Source of the DNA: Amaranthus tricolor
Taxonomy: Eukaryota; Streptophyta; Magnoliopsida; Caryophyllales; Amaranthaceae
Length of the DNA: 64,000 nt
Direction: 5' to 3'
NCBI RefSeq assembly: GCF_026212465.1
Contig: NC_080052.1
Coordinates: 30,592,326-30,656,325 of the forward strand
In this document: one piece after another, positions 15,334-27,099 of the stretch
Layout: every line of letters begins with the position of its first letter
Position numbering within the stretch: position 1 is the first letter of the stretch
The notes under the pieces: generated by a model
What the model was told of the DNA's origin: nothing
Seen by the model: only the letters and a program-made list of their open reading frames with translations
The model's database searches: none
Program-made: the position numbers and the translations under genes

Positions 15334-15480
15334 AAATCAATATTATTGCATCACAAAATAGAACATAATACAACCATAGGAGTACAAGAAGAAAAAAAAA
15401 ACTAAAAGAAAAATTGTTTCATCTTGATGCAAACGAGAAACATTAATTTAGTGTTTCAAAACACGGTTCCATACTATTTC

Positions 15481-15756
15481 TATTGGGGATGATAAAAACC
15501 CACTACCAGCTGTTTGAAGTTGAGGGCTGCCAACTCATTATTTCCACACAGTATATTCATAACATAGTATATATATATATAGTTTGTAAGAAATAAAAGA
15601 ATAAGATAGAAATAGATCAAATAATAAGGCATTTTGCCTTCTTCTTATATAGCCTGCATCCCTTCCCAGTAATGCATGTTCTTCTTCACTCAAGCTTAAT
15701 CTTGATACATATCAATGGATAAATAACAAAGCAAGTGTAGATTCTGATCTTCATCA
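15481..15756 (+). repeat. 5' LTR of the young Copia
   Basis: Ends CATCA directly before the primer-binding site. It holds a TA run at about 15568-15582 and a TATATAG promoter-like stretch near 15646. Confidence 0.95.
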
Positions 15757-16067
15757 TGGTATCAGAGCCAACTGATTAATGGTCGCCTTTCAGATTCATC
15801 CGTAGAATTCTTTTTCTGGTATTTTTTTTGGAAATTATTGCTATCATTCTTTGAGGATTTCTGATCGTTTTCTTTGAATTTCGTTCGTTTCTTCACTTAT
15901 TTTGTGGTATAATCTTCTTTTATCAATTCTTCTCCTGTTATTCCTTGCAAATTTTAATCATTTTTTCTTGCACTCCATGTGTTTGATGTTTTGTCTTCAC
16001 TTCTTGATTGATCACATTAATCTGTTTTTTCTTTGATCTTCATTCACCTGTTTTCAAATCTTTCATC

Positions 16068-16757
16068 ATGACTGACCATACCACAACAAAATTATCTCTT
16101 AATTTTAATCCAGCTAGCATATACTACATTCACCCATCTGAAAATAGCACAAATCCTTTGAGTTCCATCAAGTTTGCTGGTAATGGCTTCACTGATTGGA
16201 AGCGTTCTGTTGTTATCACTCTTTCAGCCAGAAACAAACTCGGTTTCCTTAATGGAGATTATCCTGAACCTGAACCTAACACATCTGAACATGCTGCTTG
16301 GATTAGATGTAATGATTTGATAATATCTTGGCTTCTTTATTCTTTAGATACACAAATAGCCAAATCTGTACTTTACTTCAAAATTGCTTCAGAAATTTGG
16401 ATTGATCTTGAAGAAAGATTTTGTTATACCTCTGGAGCTCAATTATATGACCTTGAACAACAGTTATATGAATTACATCAAGTAACAAAGTCCATTTCTG
16501 AGTATTACACTAGGCTCAAAGTCCTATGGGATGAACTAAATTCAGCATTTCCTCTACCTACTTGCACTTGTAATAAATGCACATGTAATCTCACTCAGAA
16601 GATTTTCAAGGCTCAACAAGATCAAAGGCTTATCCAATTTCTGATGAAAGTCAGTGAACACTTTACTCATGTTAGAAGTAGCATCCTGATGCAACAGCCT
16701 CTTCCACCTGTTTCTCATGCTTATAGACTGCTTGCACAAGAGGAGAAGCACAAATAA
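16068..16757 (+). CDS. Copia gag (UBN2-type), N-terminal part of the polyprotein
   Basis: Capsid-like nucleocapsid precursor, 229 aa from the ATG at 16068. An upstream in-frame ATG at 16008 is possible but adds a hydrophobic stretch unlike gag. Recognisable parts are FAGNGFTDWKRSVVITL near the N-terminus and the YYTRLKVLWDEL helix region. It ends at TAA (16755-16757) within CAC AAA TAA ATC. The pol frame that follows is the same frame, so this looks like a single nonsense change (for example CAA to TAA) in what was one gag-pol frame. Confidence 0.9.
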   Translation: MTDHTTTKLSLNFNPASIYYIHPSENSTNPLSSIKFAGNGFTDWKRSVVITLSARNKLGFLNGDYPEPEPNTSEHAAWIRCNDLIISWLLYSLDTQIAKSVLYFKIASEIWIDLEERFCYTSGAQLYDLEQQLYELHQVTKSISEYYTRLKVLWDELNSAFPLPTCTCNKCTCNLTQKIFKAQQDQRLIQFLMKVSEHFTHVRSSILMQQPLPPVSHAYRLLAQEEKHK

Positions 16758-16790
16758 ATCACAAATCAATCAGCATCTTCAACTGATCAT

Positions 16791-19700
16791 ATGGCATTCA
16801 ATGTTCAGAGGTCTCTTCCCCTCAAGCCATATTCAGTCAACAGAACCTTTAATAGCAATAATCAACAGAAATTCAATGGTAGTTCTGGTTCTAATCAAAA
16901 GTACAATTCAGGCAATTTTGACAACCAACAAAGATATAGTAGCAAGAGACCAAGTTCTTCCTATTACTGCACACATTGCAAGATCCATGGGCATAGTAAT
17001 TCAAGGTGTTTTGAATTACATGGTTATCCCCCTGGTTTTAAAGGCTTCAGAAACAAAAATGTTGCTGCTTTAACTCAACAGTCCACTGATTTACAAGATC
17101 CTCCTGACAATCCAAAAAATGCCACTATTCCTATGGAAGAATACAAATATCTTTTACAATGTATGAACAAGCAAGAAATACCACACACTCAGTCTATTTC
17201 ATCTGATACTCTCCACTCAGCTCAAGCTCAATTAGTGGGTAAGATATGCTTGTTATCTTGTATGAAGTCCTCCTGGATTCTGGATAGTGGTGCAACAAAT
17301 CATTTTTGTTCAGAACTTAATCTTTTTGATGAATGGCAATCCGTTGATGGAAATGAAAATTTTATCACAATACCTAATGGAACTAAAATACCAGTCAAAC
17401 ATGTTGGCACTGTGAAATTATCTGATAAACTCAAGCTTCTTAATGTGCTTCATGTACCTGACTTTGAATTTAACCTCATTTCTGTACACAAGTTATCTAC
17501 TGATCTTGATTGCAAAATCACCTTTTCTGGTGACAAGTGTTTCCTTCAGGCTCAGAAGTTGAGAGAGCCAGCACTTCTTCTTGGTAGGCTGAGAGGTGGT
17601 CCTTATCATATTGAAGATTCTCTCTGTTACAAGGATTCTCACTCACCTGTTCACTCTTATGTTTCAAGCAAATGCTTGAATGCTACCACGGAAGCGCAGT
17701 TGTGGCACCTCAGACTTGGTCATCTTCCCTTCAAACAAGTAAAGTCTCTTTTTCCCAATCAACTGAAAACAGAAGACATCATCTGTAAGATTTGTCCTCT
17801 AGCTAGACAAACTAGATTTCCTTTTGAAAATAGTTCAATAAAGAGTTTGAAGCCCTTTCAATTGATACATGTAGACTTGTGGGGTCCTTACAAGGTAAAG
17901 AATCATAATGGTTTTAATCAGTTTGTGACTATTGTGGATGATTACACTAGGCATGTATGGATTACATTGATCAAATATAAGTCTGATGTAATTTCAGTTT
18001 TGAAGAATTTTATTCATTATGTTGAAACACAATTTTCCTCCACTGTTATGTGTTTAAGAAGTGATAATGCTAGAGAAATTAAGGAAAGTGAAATGAAGCT
18101 GTTTTTACTAAATAAAGGTATCATACATCAAACAAGTTGTCCTGAGACTCCACAGCAAAATGGAGTAGTAGAGAGAAAGCATAGACATTTACTCGAAACT
18201 GCAAGAGCACTACACTTTCAAGCCAAGTTGCCATCTAAGTTCTGGGGGGAATCTGTGTTATGTGCTGCACACATAATCAATAGGATGCCACTCAAAAGCA
18301 TAAACCAAAGTTCACCTTATGAAAGGTTATTTGGGCAAAAACCTTCCTTACAGCATCTCAAATGCTATGGCTGCCTCTGTTTTACCTCCACATTGTCCAA
18401 TAACAGAACAAAGTTTGATACAAGGGCAAGACTATGTGTTTTCATTGGGTATCCACCACATCAGAAGGCTTACAAGGTACTTGATCTTCTCACCAACACC
18501 ATACATATTTCTAGAGATGTTGTGTTCCATGAGCAACATTTTCCATTCCACCACCATACCTCAAATTCTGATCTTGCATCCATACCCTTCCATGATATTT
18601 TCTTACCTCATATAACTTCTCATTCATCCAACATACTAGATGATGAACCAGATATTTTTCAACACTCTGCTCCTATTATAGACAATGATCACCTTCCTCC
18701 AACTTCTGACTTATTAAATGATTTCCCTGCAATAACCACTGATCCTACCACTTCATCCTCTCAAACAAGGCAATCTACCAGAATACATAAACCTCCTCCA
18801 TATCTCAATGATTATCTCTGTTCAACCATTTCTTCTTCCAACTTCAAATGCAATGCAGTTGAATATTCTAGCCTACCTCAGCAACATCAAGCTTTGTTAG
18901 CCCATAGTTCACAAATTCCTGAACCAACATCCTTCTTGGAAGCAGCTTCTGATCAAAATTGGGTTCGGGCAATGGAGCAGGAGCTACAAGCCTTGAGAGC
19001 TAATGAGACTTGGGAAGTTGTGCCCTTACCAACACACAAGAAACCCATTGGATGTAAATGGGTATACAAGCTCAAACTCAAATCAGATGGCAGCATCGAA
19101 AGGTTTAAAGCTAGGCTAGTGGCAAAGGGGTTTACACAAAAATATGGTATTGACTTTGAAGAAACTTTCTCACCTGTCATCAAAATGCCTACCATCAGAT
19201 GCTTACTTGCCCTAGCAGCACAGAAAAATTGGGATTTACATCAATTAGATGTAAATAATGCTTTTCTTCATGGAGACCTACATGAAGAAGTCTACATGAA
19301 GATGCCAGAAGGAATTCCAAATCCAAATGGATATGTTTGTAAGTTAAAGAAGTCCATCTACGGATTAAAACAAGCTTCGAGACAATGGTTCTCTAAATTA
19401 GTTAAGAAACTACAAACTCAAGGCTTCATTCAATCCAAAAATGACTACTCTTTATTCATCAAAAGAGAGGGTGATCAGTTGACTTTGGCCGCTGTTTATG
19501 TGGATGACATCATTCTTACAGGGAATCACACACCTACTATTTTGGCCTTAAAACATCATTTACACACAACATTCAGCATTAAAGATTTAGGCCCTCTTCA
19601 TTTCTTCTTAGGCATGAAAATATGTAAGACTTCTGCTGGTATAGTCTTAACACAACACAAATTCACCAAGGAATTGCTCAAGTTCAGTGGTCTTGATCTA

Positions 19701-20471
19701 TCCCGAAGAACTACCACTCCTCTTCCCTCATCTTTCAAATTACATCCAAACATAGGAAGTCCTTATCCTGATCCAGCCTTCTACAGATCATTAGTTGGAA
19801 AGCTAAACTTTCTTACTCACAGCAGGCCTGACCTTACCTTTGCTGTTCAAACTTTGAGTCAGTTCATGCAAGATCCCAAGGTTCCTCATATGCAGGCCTT
19901 ACACCATACATTAAGATATGTTGCTGGGTCCATTGGTCAAGAAATTCTACTAAAAGCCGGTGAACGTCTTTCTCTTATTGGGTATTCAGATTCAGATTGG
20001 GCCACTTGTCCCACTACTAGAAGGTCCATAACAGGATATCTTGTATTATTTGGAGGATCACCAGTCTCATGGAAAAGAAAGAAACAATCCACCATATCCA
20101 AGTCTTCCTCAGAAGCAGAGTATCGTGCCATGGCTGCAGTTGCTTCTGAAATTACTTGGTTAGTACGTTTACTAGATGAAATTGGAGTATCAAATTTAAA
20201 ACCTGTCACTATATATTGTGATAATCAATCAGCTATCAGCATTGGCAAGAATCCCGTGCATCATGAGCGTACAAAACACATTGAAATAGATGCTCATTTC
20301 ACTCGAGAAAAGGTCCTTGATGGTTTGTTACAGTTGCAATATCTTCCCACTTCTCAACAATTAGCAGATGCATTCACTAAGACTCTGTCTGCAGCACAAC
20401 TACAATATTTGATGACCAAGCTAGGTCTAGTTCAAGCCACCATCCCTAGCTTGAGGGGGTATTGGGGATGA
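16791..20471 (+). CDS. Copia pol: zinc knuckle, protease, integrase, RT, RNase H
   Basis: 1226 codons in the same frame as gag. In order: the CCHC knuckle CTHCKIHGHSNSRC (residues ~61-74), the aspartic protease with WILDSGATNHF (~163-173), GAG-pre-integrase with LWHLRLGHLPF, the integrase with HVDLWGP, SDNA and PQQNGVVERKH, RT with WVYKLKLKSDGS and YVDDIILTG, and RNase H with YSDSDWA, SSSEAEYRA and YCDNQSA. All catalytic motifs are present. As drawn it has its own ATG, but in a normal Copia it would be made as part of gag-pol, so this copy probably cannot make Pol at the usual level without readthrough. Confidence 0.93.
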   Translation: MAFNVQRSLPLKPYSVNRTFNSNNQQKFNGSSGSNQKYNSGNFDNQQRYSSKRPSSSYYCTHCKIHGHSNSRCFELHGYPPGFKGFRNKNVAALTQQSTDLQDPPDNPKNATIPMEEYKYLLQCMNKQEIPHTQSISSDTLHSAQAQLVGKICLLSCMKSSWILDSGATNHFCSELNLFDEWQSVDGNENFITIPNGTKIPVKHVGTVKLSDKLKLLNVLHVPDFEFNLISVHKLSTDLDCKITFSGDKCFLQAQKLREPALLLGRLRGGPYHIEDSLCYKDSHSPVHSYVSSKCLNATTEAQLWHLRLGHLPFKQVKSLFPNQLKTEDIICKICPLARQTRFPFENSSIKSLKPFQLIHVDLWGPYKVKNHNGFNQFVTIVDDYTRHVWITLIKYKSDVISVLKNFIHYVETQFSSTVMCLRSDNAREIKESEMKLFLLNKGIIHQTSCPETPQQNGVVERKHRHLLETARALHFQAKLPSKFWGESVLCAAHIINRMPLKSINQSSPYERLFGQKPSLQHLKCYGCLCFTSTLSNNRTKFDTRARLCVFIGYPPHQKAYKVLDLLTNTIHISRDVVFHEQHFPFHHHTSNSDLASIPFHDIFLPHITSHSSNILDDEPDIFQHSAPIIDNDHLPPTSDLLNDFPAITTDPTTSSSQTRQSTRIHKPPPYLNDYLCSTISSSNFKCNAVEYSSLPQQHQALLAHSSQIPEPTSFLEAASDQNWVRAMEQELQALRANETWEVVPLPTHKKPIGCKWVYKLKLKSDGSIERFKARLVAKGFTQKYGIDFEETFSPVIKMPTIRCLLALAAQKNWDLHQLDVNNAFLHGDLHEEVYMKMPEGIPNPNGYVCKLKKSIYGLKQASRQWFSKLVKKLQTQGFIQSKNDYSLFIKREGDQLTLAAVYVDDIILTGNHTPTILALKHHLHTTFSIKDLGPLHFFLGMKICKTSAGIVLTQHKFTKELLKFSGLDLSRRTTTPLPSSFKLHPNIGSPYPDPAFYRSLVGKLNFLTHSRPDLTFAVQTLSQFMQDPKVPHMQALHHTLRYVAGSIGQEILLKAGERLSLIGYSDSDWATCPTTRRSITGYLVLFGGSPVSWKRKKQSTISKSSSEAEYRAMAAVASEITWLVRLLDEIGVSNLKPVTIYCDNQSAISIGKNPVHHERTKHIEIDAHFTREKVLDGLLQLQYLPTSQQLADAFTKTLSAAQLQYLMTKLGLVQATIPSLRGYWG

Positions 20472-20731
20472 TAAAAACCCACTACCAGCTGTTTGAAGTT
20501 GAGGGCTGCCAACTCATTATTTCCACACAGTATATTCATAACATAGTATATATATAGTTTGTAAGAAATAAAAGAATAAGATAGAAATAGATCGAATAAT
20601 AAGGCATTTTGCCTTCTTCTTATATAGCCTGCATCCCTTCCCAGTAATGCATGTTCTTCTTCACTCAAGCTTAATCTTGATACATATCAATGGATAAATA
20701 ACAAAGCAAGTGTAGATTCTGATCTTCATCA
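20460..20731 (+). repeat. 3' LTR of the young Copia
   Basis: Identical to the 5' LTR except for ATCGAATAA in place of ATCAAATAA and a TA run shorter by 4 bp. The pol stop codon (20469-20471) lies inside it. Confidence 0.95.
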
Positions 20732-20736
20732 ATTTC

Positions 20737-21417
20737 TATACGAACGGTTCAAAACAAGATACAGATGTGTTATAGGCTTCAATAATTCTATTTTTTAGAG
20801 GTTTAATTTTATATTTAAGTCCAAAAAGAAACAAAAAGGTTATGGCAAAGCCCAACAAGAGATAAAAACTATATAACCCGATCTAGAGAGTAGAGTCCTG
20901 ATATATACATATATTACCTGAAAAATTGTCCAAGTTTCTGAATGAGACTTTTTAAGAAATTAATAGTTTAAAAGAGATAATCAAAGGTGTTACAAAAAGT
21001 TTGGACAAGGTGATAGAAGACAGTTAATTCCTGGTTGAGGGAGTATAATTTAAATTAGTTCAGAGCATGGTTCACGTTTAGACTCATTGCATCATGATGT
21101 GGAAAAGGATTAAATAAAGATATTCTAAAAAGCAAAAGACAATCCACATATGACTAGTGCAGGTACTTAAAGAAAATAAAAATCATAAAAATAAAAGCAA
21201 AAACCTTTAGAGAAAATTCATCTACTTCCATCATCCATAGATATTGAGCCCCGCAAATCATATCAACAGACAAACACTCCATTAATTAAAGCTACATATA
21301 CCCGTGGAAAAAATAATACTAGCAATCAACTCGGTATTCCTAGCCATGACTAAAACCTTGGATAAACTGCAAGTAAAGACCAAGTTTATCAACCGTATCA
21401 AATTCCTAAACAAAACA
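20737..21417. other. Upstream region of SRLK-2
   Basis: AT-rich and presumably the promoter and 5' UTR of SRLK-2. An in-frame ATG at 21304 opens a 38-codon extension that is not shared by the paralogs. Confidence 0.5.
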
Positions 21418-24400
21418 ATGTATCTTCTTGATTATGCATTTCTTCTGTACGTATTTGCATTTGGTGCAAGATTCTGCTCTACAGAAGATAGTATAGCATC
21501 AACCAAGCTTCTAAAAGACCCAGAAACTATACTTTCCAACAACGGCCGTTTTAGACTAGGATTTTTCGGCATCTCGACCTTTACAAACCGTTATGTGGGC
21601 ATCTGGTATAATCATCCTTCGGAAAAGGAAGTCATATGGGTAGCTAATAGGAACAATCCCCTCACTGATTCTTCTGGTTTGCTTAAATTATCAGTAGATG
21701 GGAATCTCAAAGTCTATAACGCAAGAAATGAAACACTCTGGTCATCAAATGTCAATAATCCTGGCACAAATTTTTCAATTGCACAACTATTGGATGATGG
21801 GAACCTTGTCATCAAAGGATTCTCATTTAACACGACTCATGAAAATGGGACAACCATATGGCAAAGCTTTCAGAATCCCAGTGACTCTATTATACCAAAT
21901 ATGAGCTTCAGTTCTGCCCCGTATTCTAATTTGAGGAGGGTGCAAGCATGGAAAAGCCCTTCAGATCCATCAAAAGGAAGGTTCTCACTAGGTATAAGTG
22001 CTAAAAATTCTTTAGGCATTTTTGAGATTATCATCTATGATGAAAATAAGCCACACTGGCGAACTGGTCCTTGGAATGGCAATGTTTTTATTGGAATAAG
22101 ATCCAATCATACTGGTTATGGTAATATCTTGGTCAGAGGATCATTCACACAGCAAGAAGTTGGAGGGATGCTTTCCCTGATATATGCAGCAGCAAATCAG
22201 ACTTTGTTGCCACATTATGTGTTAACCAATCAAGGAATTCTAGCTCAAAGATGGTGGGATGAGAACAATAAGAGCTGGAAGATTGCATTTCAAGCCCCAT
22301 CAAATGAATGTGATATTTATGGAAAGTGTGGTGAATTTGGGTATTGCAATCCACAGACTGAACCAATCTGCAGATGTTTGAAAGGATTTGAGCCAAAGAA
22401 TGAGGAGGAATGGAGGCGGGGGAATTGGACAAGCGGGTGTAAAAGAAGAAAACAACTGCAATGCGATGAAGCTGGTGGAGGGCAAAATGTGTTTCTGAGA
22501 TTACAGATGATGAAAGTACCTGAAAATGCCGAGTTAACTATGGGATTGAACAAAGATGAGTGCAGAAATGCGTGCTTAACAAATTGCTCATGCTTGGCTT
22601 ATGCATATGATAATCAGATCAAATGTTTGAAATGGAGCAGAACGTTGATTGATGTAGCAGACCTTTCCCCTGTTGGAGTTGATCTCTACCTCCGCCTTGC
22701 AAAATCTGAGTTAAGTAAGTTGGTAACTTTCTGATACACTCGAAATGGTTTTTCTTTTTCTGTCTTTCTTTCCCAAGCACTTGCGACTAGATTTGAATTA
22801 CTAGGATACGCAAATTTATCTAATTTATGTTGTTATTGCAAGTGCAAAGCCATCACAAGCGCAAAGAGGGTTGCTTGGGCAAGAAAATGGTGCAAAGGGC
22901 TATGGAGAAGAGTGCTCTGGAGAGCACTATAATTGCTCAAATGAGCAAATAGTCCAACAAGGCAGAATGTGTGTGGGGCTGCTTTCTCGAGTAAGCAAGT
23001 TGAGTACTCGGTGGAGGAACTCACTTGTTTGAAAGAGCAAGCTTTTGCTCAGTCAAACAAAATGTGCCAGGGGCTCATTTTGAACCTTAGCATGCGTGAG
23101 CCATGAATGCCTTTGGAAAAATCAAGGAAGGTTAAGCCATTGAGGTCTTTAAGAACGGTCTTAGAAACTGAAATCAAAGTGTAGTGAAGTTATTGAAGCT
23201 TGATGACGCTAATCAACCCCCAAGAGAAACCCTAAGAGTTAGAGAGGGAAGGGAGAGGAGAGCCACCTTTGAGGGGAAGAAACTTGTCGAAGTTTGTTGG
23301 GTGTGGGTAGCTCATATTCTGAGCTTGTTGAAGCTATCTTTGAGTTCCCAAAAACAGATGTGGGAGTGCAAACACAAGTGAGCTAGAGAGAGTTTGAAAG
23401 TGCTTATACTACATGTATGCAAGTAAACAACATTAAAAGTGTTTATGAGATTGAGTGAGAAAATACATAGTGAATGTTTGTATGTGCTGTATTCTTTATG
23501 TAATTGTAAGTATTTCTTAATGAAATATTATTGATGATCAAAGTGGTATTAGAGGCCCAAAATTACTTATCTTCCTCCCCTATTCCACTATTTGTTGCAT
23601 GCTCAAGACCATTGTCATTATCTTTGTTCTTTGAAGTTTTTCCTCTCCTTTTTTCATGCTTGTGTGTGTCTCCACTATTCACAGCATGGTTTTATCAACT
23701 AGAAAAATAGAAATTAAAGATTTTTTTTATTTGCAAAGTGGTTAATTTCTTCTTGTTTGCAGATGATAATAAAAAAATCAGAACCTCCATTTTAGTGAGT
23801 GTGATTCTAGGATCCGTTGCGGTTGTTGCCATCATGTGGTTCCTATGGAGGTTCCTATACAAGAGATCTCCAACAAAGTGTGAAGTGCCTCCTCTAATAA
23901 TCTCAGAAACAGCAGATCAAAAGGAAACAGCAGACACATTTGTGTTGGGAGACAAAAGCAAAGTCACAATTCATGACTTGCAATTTGTGAAATTTGAAAA
24001 GCTGGTCAAAGCAACATATAACTTCCATGAAAGTAATTTGCTTGGAACTGGAGGATTTGGCGAAGTATATAAAGTAAGGAAGTCTCATCAGAATTGATAT
24101 CGGTCCTCTATTGATAAAGAAAACTTCTTAAAGGGGTTATCTACCATGTTGCAGGGAAAATTGATAGATGGACAAGAAATAGCAGTCAAGCGACTCGCAA
24201 GAGCATCCAGACAAGGCACTGAAGAATTTATCAATGAAATTCAACTAATTTCGAAACTTCAACATCGGAACCTAGTCAAACTCCTAGGATGCTGTGTTGA
24301 ACGAGACGAGAGAATGCTGATATATGAGTACTTGCCTAATAAAAGCATGGATGCATTTCTATTTGGTTTGTATATTTAGCTATTCTAATCAGTGTTACAG

Positions 24401-25410
24401 CACCATCATATAGATTGATAAGAACTTTAAATACTTATCTTCGATACATAAAAGGATTGTTGGAAAGTATAATCAATCAAATTTCTGATGCATATATTGC
24501 ATTCTGTTCTTATACTGGTTTCCATTGAACAGATCCAGAGAAGCGTGACCATTTAGACTGGAAAAAACGCTACAACATTATCGAAGGCATATGTCGAGGT
24601 CTACTATACCTTCACAGAGATTCCAGATTTAAAATTATTCACAGAGACCTCAAACTAAGCAATATTTTGCTAGATAAAGACCTCAATCCGAAAATTTCAG
24701 ACTTTGGCATGGCTAGAATTTTTGAGAGCAACCAAGATAAAGCTTGTACTCAGAGGGTAGTCGGAACATAGTAAGTTTTTCCACTTCACTCATAGATATG
24801 CAAAGCAAAATCAAAAGGTGATGTTTGCTCATTGTAACAAATTTGTTTTCAATCAACACTACAGTGGTTACATGGCTCCAGAATATGTAATGGAGGGCCA
24901 CTACTCTGAAAAATCAGATATTTTCAGTTTCGGAGTGTTACTGATTGAGATATTAAGTGGACAAAAGAGCAACAGGTTCTCATATGAAGACTCTCTAGGT
25001 CTGTTAGGATATGTAAGTGAATCCTATAAATTTTCCAATTAAAGGTACTTCTATGTTCTAAGTATTTAAATAACGACTGAATGCTGAAATGGTGATTACA
25101 GGCATGGAAATTGTGGAACCAGGACAAAATCCTTTCATTGATAGATCCATTGATATCTGGTACGGGTCTCCAAGGTGAGATTGTAAGATGCATCCATGTG
25201 GGGCTACTGTGTGTGCAGGAATATGCCAAAGACAGGCCAAACACTTCAGTGATTTTGTCCATGCTCATCGGAGATACCGTGGATCTCCCCAGTCCTAAAC
25301 CACCAGCTTTTATGACACGACAGATATATACTGATAGTAGAGCATCTCAAACCGTAGAAGATACTTCCTCCACAAATTATGTTACTAATACAACTTTAAC
25401 TGTGCGATAA
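21418..25410 (+). CDS. SRLK-2: G-type lectin S-receptor-like serine/threonine kinase (SD1 type)
   Basis: Predicted membrane receptor kinase of 837 aa. Exons: 21418-22714, 23763-24073, 24155-24365, 24533-24770, 24865-25012, 25102-25410 (TAA). I chose the ATG at 21418 because it gives [16 protein letters not shown], which lines up with the signal peptides of the other copies; the in-frame ATG at 21304 would bury it. The ectodomain order is the same as in SRLK-1 ([13 protein letters not shown] S-domain, here [12 protein letters not shown] with NCSCLAYAY). The kinase has GTGGFG, AVKRL with Lys548, HRDLKLSN with Asp645 and DFG with Asp663. Leu in HRDLKLSN and [12 protein letters not shown] place it with SRLK-3 and -4. 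Intron 1 is 1048 bp, much longer than in paralogs, because it holds a piece of an LTR retroelement. Confidence 0.9.
22828..23735 (+). mobile_element. LTR retroelement fragment in intron 1 of SRLK-2
   Basis: The extra ~850 bp of this intron look like one LTR (about 22828-23540, starting TGTTGTTATTGC and ending GATGATCA) followed by GTGGTATTAGAGGCC (23543-23557), a slightly altered Copia-type primer-binding site. A short leader and an ATG with [11 protein letters not shown] (from about 23684) come next, and then the element stops. The LTR contains small palindromes such as TTGCTCAAATGAGCAA (about 22933-22948). There is no second LTR. The borders are approximate and no target duplication was found. 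Confidence 0.5.
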
Positions 25411-27099
25411 TATCTCTAATTCAGTGGATCATACCCTCTTATTTAGCTTAGGTATCCCATTTTTTCACACTATTCATCGACCACAATTAACTGTATTTTT
25501 TACATAATTAATAAGTCAAAACATAATCATGTGAGATCTAGTTTGATTCGTCTAAATGTAATTTTCAATTATGCATAATTCTTAATCTACAGAGAACAGT
25601 GAATACATCAAAAGAATTCTCCCAGTTTTCACCTAACAAGAAACATAAGTAAAGGAAGAGCAAACATTTTGCAAATGTATGAAGGCAAGCAGAGGGAATT
25701 TAGGCTATAGCCCAAGGCATTTGGTTAAAAATCCTATTGATATTGAATCATATAAAATATTACACAGAGAAATGACAGCCAATTCGATTCAGCACGCATG
25801 CAATGATGAGTGTTCAGCCCACCCAATATAGCTTTAGGTCCAGAATACGAAGACTGTATAGCTTTGACCGATTACCTCGGACTAAGCATGGTATGTCTTC
25901 ATGTAAGAGAATTTGAGAACTGTGAATCTCAAACCTACGATAATACTTCCATTTGGCAATGTTTGTAACCTACCGGGCTTGGGTTTATGTCTTCATGCAA
26001 GAGAATAAGAGAGCTATGCATCTTTGTGAGCTATGTAAAAGAAGGAAAGAATCCATCAACCAGGATATGCAATACCAAATCTTGATGGTCTTGTCTAGTC
26101 CTAGTGTTGATCAGGATTGCAGACAGATTGAAGAAAACTGACTAGGAAAAGTGTACGAAACTGGTGCTTGTAAGTTGTAACCGACGTACTGCCAACGGAA
26201 GTGAAAATGCTTGAGATTGAACCAAAAGAAATTACTTAAAAAAATTTGAGACAAACAAGTGAACCTCATATTGAGGTCATCTACCACACGGCAAGAATAA
26301 ATATAAACGTAAATTTATGAAGATGTATCACAAGGCAAGTTATATGGATGTACCAAAAACTAAATATTATTCGAGTTTCAACTTTGCTTCAACAAAAATG
26401 TTTCCCCGCTTGCCATATATTTCTTGAAAATTGATTAGAAATCAGGATCATTCGATAAGCTTTACCATATTTCTTACTTTAGTCAGATCGACCTAATCAA
26501 TTATTAGGTTAGTTTAATTTTTAGCTAAAGAGAGCATGCCTAAAAATCTTATTATGATTTCTAACCTTATCAACCTGTTAATTCCAACTTCTAATGCTTA
26601 GTGACTGAGCTTATCTCTAAAGTTGACAGAGCATATAAGTGGGAATAAAAGACCCCCACTAGCTTTTTGGGGGATAAAAAAGAGCCAGTCGCTTATTTTT
26701 GCTTTAGGAACAAAGGAATAAAGCTTAGATGGTTTACTTTTCCAATTTCTGGGTTTGGATGGAAGTGGTTTGGTTTAGTTTGAAGGAGAGTCCAATAAAA
26801 TAGAGAGGAGTTATTGAATTGTTTTTTCCTCCAGGGTAAGGAGAATTTCCAACGAACAATGGGAAGGGGGAATTGATCCTGTAGGTTAGTTGTGAAACTC
26901 GAGAGGGGTTAGTGAATTCTTGAAACCACATTTCCTTTGATTGATTTGGTTAAATGGGTCAATTATAAGCAGTAGATTGAATGCAACAGATTTTAATTTC
27001 CTAAAAATGGCCCCAGCTCACCTTTAAGTGAGATAATCTAATGCTGACAGAACATATAATCCCACCATCACTAATCACTGGTCACATCCTCATTAAGTT
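25411..27099. other. Spacer downstream of SRLK-2
   Basis: No gene is seen. CATATAA..GTGGGA-type sequence occurs near 26630 and again near 27048 at the two ends of a ~400-bp block, a possible old insertion that I could not classify. Confidence 0.4.

Larger units (their letters stand above)
15481..20731 (+). mobile_element. Young Ty1-copia retrotransposon, structurally complete
   Basis: The two LTRs (276 and 272 bp) differ by one substitution and a 4-bp difference in a TA run. The element is flanked by a perfect 5-bp duplication ATTTC (15476-15480 and 20732-20736). The primer-binding site TGGTATCAGAGCC is at 15757-15769 and the polypurine tract CTTGAGGGGG lies just before the 3' LTR. The LTR begins TATTGG rather than the usual TGTTGG. 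All Copia domains are present and only one in-frame stop, between gag and pol, interrupts the polyprotein. One difference in ~272 bp means a very recent insertion. Confidence 0.97.

Noticed and set aside
21304..21417. Upstream in-frame ATG of SRLK-2 giving a 38-residue N-terminal extension
   Set aside because: It would place the hydrophobic signal peptide inside the protein, and no paralog has such an extension. The ATG at 21418 matches the others.
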